From Actinobacteria bacterium 21-64-8 (GTDB lineage Bacteria; Actinomycetota; Acidimicrobiia; Acidimicrobiales; RAAP-2), in the NCBI GenBank assembly GCA_002255315.1, contig NCBD01000081.1, forward strand, positions 1 to 5,187: a stretch of 5,187 nt of DNA, in the 5' to 3' direction. Shown piece after piece: positions 1-5,159 of the stretch. Within the stretch, counting starts at the first letter, position 1. The number at the start of each line of letters is the position of its first letter. The notes under the pieces were generated by a model. That model saw nothing but the letters and a program-made list of their open reading frames with translations, was not told where the DNA came from and searched no databases. A program made the position numbers and the translations under genes.

Positions 1-1
1 G

Positions 2-889
2 GGTGAGTACGCCGCGCTGGCGAAACGTTACGGTCACCGACCCGTGGTCTTGGGTCGTGACGGCTGGTGTAATCCTTTCGGCCACTTCGAGCGCGACGGG
101 TCGAGTCTGCTGCGAGCGTTACTCGCCAGCGCCCTGGGTGACGCACTCGGGGTCGAAGAGCACTTCGTGGTCGATGAGCTCTGGCGAGTGGTGTTGCGCG
201 CGCGACCCGAACGGGTACTGCGCCACTGTTATGAGTACCTAGAGACCGCGTTGAGCGCGTTAGAGACTTCACCTCGTCGCCGCGTGGCGCTCGGGCTGCA
301 CCGATTGGTGGAAGGAGACATGAGCGGTCTCTTCGACGGATCCGAAGCGCCGCTGGCACTCGACGGAGACCTCGTCGTCATTGACCTGTCGGCGCAGTGG
401 GCCAGCGCGACGCTGCCCCTGGCCGTGTTGTGCGTGCTCGCCGCGGCCCATCAGGTCTTGGGCCGCGGCGATCGCCTCGGGTACCTGGTGCTTGACGAAG
501 CGTGGTCAATGCTCGGCGACGAGCACGCGGTGACGTGGCTACGGGGTTCGTGGAAGCTCGCTCGCGCGCGAGGCGTCGCGCACGTGTTGGTGTTGCATCG
601 CTTCAGCGACGTCGCCTCTTCGGCCGACGCGGGGAGTGCGCACTTCGAACGAGCCCGCGGGCTACTGCGTGAGAGTGAAACGCACTGGCTGCTGCGTCAA
701 CCCCCCGACGAAGCCGGCGACATTGCCACGACCTTGCAACTCAGCGCCCTCGAGGTTCGCTACCTTCACGCACTGCCGCGCGGCAGTGCTCTGGTGCGCT
801 ACGGGAGCGCATCGTCGATTGTGCGGCTTCATCCCACCTCGAGTGATCGCGCCCTCATTGACACCGACGCGACGATGCGTCTCGCGTGA
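2..889 (+). CDS. VirB4-type conjugative/type IV secretion ATPase, C-terminal part (5' end outside window)
   Basis: Open reading frame running in from the left edge; 295 residues are visible. The first visible residues, GEYAALAKRYG, look like the (DP)xGEYxxLA segment that follows the Walker A region in VirB4/HerA-type ATPases, so the Walker A loop should lie upstream of the window. A Walker B motif, YLVLDEAWSML, has its Asp-Glu at visible residues 165-166. HRFSDV (199-204) follows at the place where other VirB4 proteins have a TQ sensor. LLRQPPDE and a C-terminal DTDATM also fit the actinobacterial VirB4-like group as I remember it. The protein would hydrolyse ATP at the inner face of the membrane to assemble or drive a type IV secretion channel. 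Its stop overlaps the GTG start of the coupling ATPase (GTGA), so the two are translationally coupled. The ATG at 44 is internal and is not the start. The family call is firm; whether the system moves DNA or protein is unknown. Confidence 0.82.
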   Translation, partial: GEYAALAKRYGHRPVVLGRDGWCNPFGHFERDGSSLLRALLASALGDALGVEEHFVVDELWRVVLRARPERVLRHCYEYLETALSALETSPRRRVALGLHRLVEGDMSGLFDGSEAPLALDGDLVVIDLSAQWASATLPLAVLCVLAAAHQVLGRGDRLGYLVLDEAWSMLGDEHAVTWLRGSWKLARARGVAHVLVLHRFSDVASSADAGSAHFERARGLLRESETHWLLRQPPDEAGDIATTLQLSALEVRYLHALPRGSALVRYGSASSIVRLHPTSSDRALIDTDATMRLA

Positions 890-2091
890 AGACGCAACCG
901 CCCCTCGGGGTGCGCTACGTCGGTCCGCTCGCGATGGGGCCCGCGCACTACCTCGACGCGGGTGGATCGCTGTTGATCGTGGGCCCCACGCAGTCGGGCA
1001 AGACGTCGTCACTCGTGGTGCCGGCGATCTTGAATTGGCCCGACGCCCTCGTCGTCACGAGCGTGAAGCGCGACGTCGTCGCGACGACCAAGCACTGGCG
1101 CACGCGCGTCGGCGCGGTCGCCGTGCTCGAACCGGGCCGCGACGATGGACTCACGTGGAATCCGCTCGAGGGCGTCGAATCCCTGCGCCACGCCACTCGG
1201 GTGGCGCGCGACCTCACCGTGCCGGCGGGCGAGCGTGGTGAGGGTGAGTTTTGGAACGCGCTGGCGACGAAGTTAGTCGCCGCGCTCATGATGGTCGCAC
1301 TCGAGCGCCAGGGCGACATCTTTGACGTCGCGACGTTGGTTGAGCGGCGCCGACTCGACGAGTGGGCCACGAGCTCTGGCGAAGCGGGCGCGATGGTGCG
1401 TGGTTTTCTCAACTACGAACCCAAAACGCTCGACGGGGTGCTCACGACCGCTGAAACGATGCTCTACCCCTGGCGATTCGCCCAGCCCCTCGCGCGCGTG
1501 CGTGACGTCGTCCACGGCACCAATTCGCTCTACCTCTGCGTCCCACAGGGCGAGCAGCGTCACTACGAAGCACTGTTTCGAGGCGCGCTTCGCATGGTGC
1601 TCGAAGAACAGCAGCGCCTCGTGGATCGCGGGCGCGCGCGACGGGTCCTATTCGTCCTTGACGAAGCGGCGACCGTGGCGTCGTTAGATGAACTTGATCA
1701 ACTCGCGGCCACCGTGAGTGGCTTGGGCGTGACCCTCGTGACGGTGGTCCAGGACTTCGCTCAGCTGCGCGCCCGCTGGGGCGAGCGCGCCGCCACCATC
1801 GTGAACAATCACGCCACGCGCGTCGTGTTGGCCGGCTTGGCCGACCCGACGGTGTCGACCTATTTGCCCGAACTCGTCGAGGCGCCCGAGGGTGCGCGCC
1901 CCGTGTCACTGCGTCGCGGCGCGCCCGGTACGGCGTTCGTGGTCAGTGGCCGTCGCGCGCCCTTTCGCGTGCGGCTACGCCCGTGGTGGCGTTGGCGGCG
2001 CCTGCGTGGACGTGGGACCCGTGTGGCAAAACTACGATTCGCACATGGCCCAAACACCCTCGCCACTGCAAGAGCAGATTCTCGCGATTGA
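886..2091 (+). CDS. VirD4/TraG-type coupling ATPase, short form without N-terminal membrane segment
   Basis: 401 residues, starting at a GTG that shares the GTGA overlap with the upstream VirB4 stop. Walker A is GPTQSGKTSS at residues 33-42, followed by a TSVKRDVV segment like the (S/D)xKxD(L/V) stretch of VirD4. Walker B is VLFVLDEAA at 254-262. VVQDFAQL (297-304) and INNHATRVVLAGLADP (about 305-320) are typical of the TraG/VirD4 C-terminal half. In this family the protein binds the relaxosome or substrate and feeds it to the channel, working with VirB4. The usual two N-terminal membrane helices are absent: Walker A begins only 33 residues in. The protein is therefore shorter than most VirD4 proteins (typically 500-700 residues) and is probably cytosolic or peripheral. 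It ends in an Arg/Trp-rich tail (RVRLRPWWRWRRLRG, 371-385). The last 47 bp overlap the ROK gene in another frame. Confidence 0.85.
   Translation: MKTQPPLGVRYVGPLAMGPAHYLDAGGSLLIVGPTQSGKTSSLVVPAILNWPDALVVTSVKRDVVATTKHWRTRVGAVAVLEPGRDDGLTWNPLEGVESLRHATRVARDLTVPAGERGEGEFWNALATKLVAALMMVALERQGDIFDVATLVERRRLDEWATSSGEAGAMVRGFLNYEPKTLDGVLTTAETMLYPWRFAQPLARVRDVVHGTNSLYLCVPQGEQRHYEALFRGALRMVLEEQQRLVDRGRARRVLFVLDEAATVASLDELDQLAATVSGLGVTLVTVVQDFAQLRARWGERAATIVNNHATRVVLAGLADPTVSTYLPELVEAPEGARPVSLRRGAPGTAFVVSGRRAPFRVRLRPWWRWRRLRGRGTRVAKLRFAHGPNTLATARADSRD
2033..2038 (+). promoter_or_regulatory. Candidate -10 hexamer (TACGAT) for a leaderless ROK transcript
   Basis: TACGAT fits the actinobacterial TANNNT -10 consensus. 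It is followed by exactly six bases (TCGCAC) and then the ATG at 2045, so transcription would begin at or next to the start codon. No Shine-Dalgarno-like sequence precedes that ATG, which fits leaderless initiation. No convincing -35 element is visible. The hexamer lies inside the coupling-ATPase reading frame, so a chance match is possible. Confidence 0.4.
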
Positions 2092-2842
2092 CATTGGTGC
2101 CACCAACATCAAGTTCTGTCACGTCAACCAACAAGGCGCTCTCTTACGGACCGTGCGACGACGTCCCACGCCCTACCCCTGCTCGCCCGCGCGCCTGGTG
2201 GAGTTTCTCGTTGAGCGCATCACCAAGAGTGGCTGTCGACGCGTGGGGGTGGGCTTTCCCGGCGAGTTTCGCGACGGTCAGGTGGTTCGTCCCGGAAACC
2301 TCGCGCGCCCCGGCGGGGTGACGACCGACGTCGATCCCGAACTCGAAGGTCGCTGGATTGGCTACCCGCTCCAAGAGGAACTTCGCCACGTCACCAGGCG
2401 CGACGTTCGCATCGTCAATGACGCCACGATGGCGGCGCTGGGCTGTTGTGACGGCAACGGCGTCGAAGTCGTTCTCACCCTCGGCACCGGTCTCGGACTC
2501 GCGGTCTGTGACGGGGGGGCGTTGCGCAAAGTGCGCGACGTCGGGGCCGAGATTTTTCGCGACGACAAGACGTTCGATCAACTCGTCGGCGAACGTGGTC
2601 GAGTCGTGGGTGAAGAACGGTGGAACGGTGTCGTCGTCGAGGTGGTCGAGCGCTTCTCGAGCGAGTTTGGCGCCACCTCCGTGCACCTCGCCGGTGGCAA
2701 CGCGCGTCGAGTGACGCCCCACCTGTTCGACTCCTTGCCCGTGCGGGTCGTGATTGACGGCAACGAAGCCCCCATGCACGGAGCGGCGCGACTGTTTAGC
2801 GACGACTTGACGAACGCGACCACGGTGCGTGTCGCGCCTTAA
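2045..2842 (+). CDS. ROK-family sugar kinase-like protein (polyphosphate-glucokinase-like subgroup), altered substrate site
   Basis: 265 residues from the ATG at 2045. This start places the phosphate-binding loop IDIGATNIK at residues 15-23, as is normal for ROK proteins. An in-frame GTG at 2021 would add eight residues but has no better support. Further ROK landmarks are VGVGFPGE (67-74), the catalytic-base motif VNDA (124-127, Asp126), the second phosphate loop LTLGTGLGL (144-152), AGGNAR (216-221) and a terminal NEAPMHGAARLF (240-251). The family's Cys-rich zinc motif is absent, as in polyphosphate glucokinases. The KTFDQLVGERG...ERW stretch resembles a ROK subgroup annotated as polyphosphate-glucokinase-like. 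The sugar-binding ExGH motif reads DVGA (165-168), losing the His. ROK kinases phosphorylate glucose or related sugars in the cytosol; the substrate here cannot be assigned. The start overlaps the coupling-ATPase gene by 47 bp, and the end converges on the cysteine synthase gene with an 11-bp gap. Confidence 0.8.
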   Translation: MAQTPSPLQEQILAIDIGATNIKFCHVNQQGALLRTVRRRPTPYPCSPARLVEFLVERITKSGCRRVGVGFPGEFRDGQVVRPGNLARPGGVTTDVDPELEGRWIGYPLQEELRHVTRRDVRIVNDATMAALGCCDGNGVEVVLTLGTGLGLAVCDGGALRKVRDVGAEIFRDDKTFDQLVGERGRVVGEERWNGVVVEVVERFSSEFGATSVHLAGGNARRVTPHLFDSLPVRVVIDGNEAPMHGAARLFSDDLTNATTVRVAP

Positions 2843-2853
2843 AGCGCAGCCCG

Positions 2854-3768
2854 CTATGGCACGGGTCCGTAGTACTCGCTTAAGTACTTTTCGCCTTCGT
2901 CGCAGAGAATGCTCACCACCACCGCGTCGGGTCCGAGTTCTTTTTTGAGTCGCCGGGCCGCTACGACGTTGGCGCCGGAACTGGGCCCGACGAGGAGTCC
3001 GTGCGCGCGGGCCAGGTGGCGCATCTCGCGAATCGCGTCGTCGCTATGCACCGCGACGACGCGATCAACGAGTGCGCGGTGTCGCGCGTAGATCGCGGGC
3101 ACGAAACCGTCGGCGATACCTTCAATATGGTGCAAGTTCACGTCGCCACACTGAATCGTGCACGATTCGGCGGGCTCGAGTGCGACGAGCAACACGTCGC
3201 GGTTCGCTTCGCGTAGCGCCTGGCCGACCCCGATCAGGGTGCCACCGGTGCCCACGCCCATCACGAAGGCGTCGGGCACTCGCGTGGGGCCGAGCTGGTG
3301 CAACAACTCTGGACCGAGCCACGTGCGATTCTCTTCGACGTTCCATTCGGACTCGAACTGGCGCGGCGCAAAGAATCCCGGTCGCGCCGCGTAGGCGGCC
3401 ACGACGTCGAGCGCCTCGTTGACGTGGAAGTTGCCCACCTGGTGTAGTTCGGCCCCGAAGGCCGTCGTGATCGAGGCGCGTTCGGGACTGAGGCCCTCGG
3501 GAGTCACCACGATCATGCGGTAGCCCTTAACTGCGGCGACCATACTCATGGCGTTGCCGGTGTTGCCGCTCGAGGCTTCGACGATCGTGTCGCCGGGCTT
3601 GAGCAGTCCTTCGCGTTCGGCGCGCTCGATGATGTAACGAGCCATGCGCGCCTTGATCGAACCCGAGGGATTCAAGTACTCGAGCTTTAACCAGAGGTCC
3701 TCGAGTTCGAGCAGCGGCGTGTCGCCAATGGCGTCGAGGACACTCGAGGCGACGCCCGGACTCTTCAC
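2854..3768 (-). CDS. PLP-dependent cysteine synthase family protein (CysK/CysM-like)
   Basis: 304 residues, close to the usual length of O-acetylserine sulfhydrylases. It starts at a GTG overlapping the amidohydrolase stop and ends with TAG. The PLP-binding lysine is Lys39 in NPSGSIKAR. The substrate loop is EASSGNTGNA (64-73), the PLP-phosphate loop is GVGTGGT (171-177), and GPSSGAN (271-277) supplies the serine facing the pyridine nitrogen. ILCDEGEKYLSEYYG (287-301) is the usual C-terminal signature, matching SDxGERYLS in relatives. The expected reaction joins an activated serine (O-acetylserine or O-phosphoserine) with sulfide or another sulfur donor to give cysteine, in the cytosol. No CBS domains or haem-binding extension are present. 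The ASSGNTGNA and TPEGLSPERAS loops differ from textbook CysK (TSGNTGIA, MPETMSxERR). CysK, CysM and cystathionine beta-synthase-like activities therefore cannot be separated by eye. Confidence 0.88.
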   Translation of the reverse strand: MKSPGVASSVLDAIGDTPLLELEDLWLKLEYLNPSGSIKARMARYIIERAEREGLLKPGDTIVEASSGNTGNAMSMVAAVKGYRMIVVTPEGLSPERASITTAFGAELHQVGNFHVNEALDVVAAYAARPGFFAPRQFESEWNVEENRTWLGPELLHQLGPTRVPDAFVMGVGTGGTLIGVGQALREANRDVLLVALEPAESCTIQCGDVNLHHIEGIADGFVPAIYARHRALVDRVVAVHSDDAIREMRHLARAHGLLVGPSSGANVVAARRLKKELGPDAVVVSILCDEGEKYLSEYYGPVP

Positions 3769-4958
3769 GACGCGAGACGCGCGAGTGAGATGGCCCCGTG
3801 CGCGAGTACGCCCGCGGCGACCCGGCAGGCGCCGTCGTCCACCGAAAAGTCGGGGCTGTGGTGCGTACCGCTCGTTCCGTCCGCGCGAGCTCCGCCCACA
3901 AAGAGGTAGCAGCCCGGGACGCGGCGCCAGAACTCGGCAACGTCGTCACTCGGCGACACGGGCGGCAGACTTAAGACGTTCGCTGCGCCGACTATCGAGC
4001 GCGCACTGTCGAGCGCGACCTGGGTGACGTAGGGGTCGTTCTCGACCGCGGGTACGCTCTCGCCAAAACCGAGTTGGTAGGACACGCCAAACGTCGCGGC
4101 GAGCTCATCGAGCAGCGCCGTTAAGCGCGCGCGCGTCTCGACGACCTGTTCGGCGGTGAAGGTACGTATCGTTCCGCGCAGCGTCGCCTCGCGGGGCACG
4201 ACGTTGTTCGCGGTGCCCGCGGCCAGCACGCCCGCCGAGCAGGCACAGTTCGCCCCCTCGTAGCTGAGCGCATCGACGACGTCACCGAGTCGCGGCGCGA
4301 GGGCGCTCAGCGCGAGTACCACGTTGCCGTCGGCGCTCGACATGGCGCCGTGACCGCCCTTGCCGCGCAGCGTCACGGTGAAGGCACAGGCTTCGCTCAT
4401 CATCACGCCCTCGCGCGCCGTGACGAGTCCCACGGGGGCGAGGGAGGTGACGTGAATGCCGAGGGCAAAGTCTGCGGGGTGCTCACGTAAGAGTCCGCCT
4501 TCAATCATCGCTCGCGCGCCACCCAAACCTTCCTCGGCGGGCTGAAAGACGAGGGTGTACTCGCCGCACAATTGGTCTCGCCGGCGCGCGAGCAGGTCCG
4601 CCACCCCCAGGAGCGCCGCCGTGTGGACGTCGTGCCCGCAGGCGTGCATAACCCCGTCGTGGCGTGAGCGATAGCTCACGTCCACTTCTTCGTGCACCGG
4701 GAGCGCGTCGATGTCGGCGCGCAGGAGTATGCGCTTACCCGGCGCCGCGCCACGAAGTTTGGCCACCGCGCCGGTGGGCGTGGGCGAATCAAAGAGTTCC
4801 CAGCCGAGGTCCGTGAGCCGTTGAATAATGAGTGCGCTGGTGCGCACCTCTTCGAAGGAGAGTTCGGGGTAGGCGTGCAACTCGTGGCGCAACGCGACCA
4901 TCTCGTCGTTCACGTCCTCCAGCAGTAGGGGAATTTCCTCGAGTACGGTGTCGGCCAT
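3765..4958 (-). CDS. M20-family metallo-amidohydrolase (N-acyl-L-amino acid / hippurate hydrolase type)
   Basis: 397 residues, the normal length for M20D enzymes such as hippurate hydrolase, IAA-amino-acid hydrolases and Bacillus YxeP. Motifs in order are RHELHAYPELSFEE (24-37), LRADIDALP (79-87), the metal-site HACGHDVHTA (105-114), QPAEEGLGGA (139-148) with the catalytic Glu pair, GIHV (167-170), GKGGHGA (199-205) in the dimerisation domain, ANNVVP, and the C-terminal metal ligand in HHSPDFSVDD (366-375). All expected catalytic and metal residues are present. There is no signal peptide, so the enzyme is probably cytosolic. It should hydrolyse the amide bond of N-acylated amino acids or a small peptide conjugate; the exact substrate is not evident. 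It is the first gene of an operon with the cysteine synthase (GTGA overlap). That hints at N-acyl-cysteine or related sulfur amino acid substrates, by inference. The ATG at 4958 has no clear ribosome binding site but has a TACCAT hexamer 6 nt upstream. Confidence 0.9.
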   Translation of the reverse strand: MADTVLEEIPLLLEDVNDEMVALRHELHAYPELSFEEVRTSALIIQRLTDLGWELFDSPTPTGAVAKLRGAAPGKRILLRADIDALPVHEEVDVSYRSRHDGVMHACGHDVHTAALLGVADLLARRRDQLCGEYTLVFQPAEEGLGGARAMIEGGLLREHPADFALGIHVTSLAPVGLVTAREGVMMSEACAFTVTLRGKGGHGAMSSADGNVVLALSALAPRLGDVVDALSYEGANCACSAGVLAAGTANNVVPREATLRGTIRTFTAEQVVETRARLTALLDELAATFGVSYQLGFGESVPAVENDPYVTQVALDSARSIVGAANVLSLPPVSPSDDVAEFWRRVPGCYLFVGGARADGTSGTHHSPDFSVDDGACRVAAGVLAHGAISLARLAS

Positions 4959-4964
4959 AGTTGC

Positions 4965-4970
4965 ATGGTA
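4965..4970 (-). promoter_or_regulatory. Candidate -10 hexamer (TACCAT) for a leaderless amidohydrolase transcript
   Basis: On the minus strand TACCAT is followed by GCAACT and then the ATG at 4958. The 6-nt spacing is the same as at the ROK gene, and the hexamer fits TANNNT. No Shine-Dalgarno sequence is present, so initiation may be leaderless. It would drive the amidohydrolase-cysteine synthase operon. The -35 region is not recognisable but would fall on the 4984-4999 dyad. Confidence 0.45.
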
Positions 4971-4983
4971 GAACCACCTGATA

Positions 4984-4999
4984 AGGGTGATCTGACCCT
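4984..4999. promoter_or_regulatory. 16-bp dyad in the divergent promoter region, possible operator
   Basis: AGGGT-GATCTG-ACCCT is a perfect 5+5 bp inverted repeat with a 6-bp spacer. It lies in the 68-bp gap between the divergently transcribed amidohydrolase gene and tRNA-Arg, upstream of both candidate -10 hexamers and over the expected -35 zone of each. A transcription-factor site is plausible from position. A 5-bp arm can also arise by chance in GC-rich DNA, and no known operator is recognised. Confidence 0.25.
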
Positions 5000-5003
5000 G
5001 GGC

Positions 5004-5009
5004 TAGACT
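5004..5009 (+). promoter_or_regulatory. Candidate -10 hexamer (TAGACT) for tRNA-Arg
   Basis: TAGACT matches TANNNT and ends 17 nt before the first base of the mature tRNA, which leaves room for a short 5' leader removed by RNase P. The bases about 17 nt further upstream (ATAAGG, 4981-4986) are not a recognisable -35 element, so the assignment rests mainly on the hexamer and its position. Confidence 0.35.
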
Positions 5010-5026
5010 GGTGGGCCAGTAAGAAC

Positions 5027-5100
5027 GCGGCTGTAGCTCAGCGGATTAGAGCATCGGTCTACGGAACCGAGGGTCGGGGGTTCGAATCCCTCCAGCCGCA
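5027..5100 (+). tRNA. tRNA-Arg (anticodon ACG)
   Basis: 74 nt with a complete cloverleaf. The acceptor stem GCGGCTG/CAGCCGC pairs perfectly (5027-5033 with 5093-5099) and is followed by discriminator A5100. The D stem is GCTC/GAGC (5036-5039 with 5049-5052). The anticodon stem TCGGT/ACCGA (5054-5058 with 5066-5070) closes the loop CTACGGA, giving anticodon ACG at 5061-5063. The variable loop has five bases. The T stem GGGGG/CCCTC contains one G-U pair around TTCGAAT. The 3' CCA is not encoded and must be added after transcription. A34 is normally deaminated to inosine by TadA, so this tRNA would read CGU, CGC and CGA, codons that are common in the genes here. Confidence 0.96.
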
Positions 5101-5101
5101 C

Positions 5102-5159
5102 GACATCCTCCACCCTCCTTGAATAGTTAGTCAGTGAGTCGGGTGGGGGACCGGATGTC
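5102..5159 (+). promoter_or_regulatory. Long hairpin directly downstream of the tRNA, overlapping a possible start site
   Basis: GACATCC (5102-5108) pairs with GGATGTC (5153-5159). TCCACCC (5109-5115) pairs with GGGTGGG (5141-5147), with one G-U pair. Together they form a 14-bp stem with a 5-nt bulge (5148-5152) on the 3' side and a 25-nt loop. No T-run follows, so it is not a classic Rho-independent terminator. The 3' arm contains the purine-rich GGGTGGGGGA and the ATG at 5155. The structure could mask translation of the next gene, or serve as a processing or attenuation element after the tRNA. Confidence 0.4.

Noticed and set aside
872..896. Similar sequence at the two GTGA gene junctions (CGTCTCGCG...TGAAGA near 877-892 and on the minus strand near 3763-3780)
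   Set aside because: The shared bases are short. Both encode an R-L-A ending plus a lysine second codon, so coincidence from codon bias is the simpler reading.
636..1241. Plus-strand open frame spanning the VirB4/coupling-ATPase junction
   Set aside because: It overlaps both ATPases in another frame, and its sequence is Arg-rich without domain features.
1442..1909. Minus-strand open frame of 155 codons opposite the coupling ATPase
   Set aside because: The translation is dominated by Arg, Pro and Ala with no motif, and it overlaps the well-supported Walker B region on the other strand.
1892..2044. Upstream extension of the ROK gene to 1892
   Set aside because: The added 51 residues overlap the coupling-ATPase coding region and are unlike any ROK N-terminus. 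The ATG at 2045 places the phosphate loop at the normal distance from the start.
2144..2779. Long minus-strand open frame of 211 codons opposite the ROK gene
   Set aside because: It is antisense to a gene with clear ROK motifs. Its His/Gly/Arg-rich translation is typical of a shadow frame in GC-rich DNA and shows no recognisable domain.
2871..2891. AGTACT-CGCTTA-AGTACT followed by a short T-run, as a terminator for the ROK transcript
   Set aside because: The stem is only six AT-rich pairs and the T-run is four bases. The bases are accounted for as the conserved KYLSEYY codons of the cysteine synthase.
2939..2948. AAAAAAG slippery heptamer in the cysteine synthase gene (minus strand)
   Set aside because: The reading frame is AAA AAA G, not the A AAA AAG phase needed for -1 tandem slippage, and the zero-frame protein is complete and conserved to its end.
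5102..5159. Intrinsic terminator for tRNA-Arg
   Set aside because: The stem is long but no T-run follows, and the loop is 25 nt. It is kept only as a structured element of unknown role.
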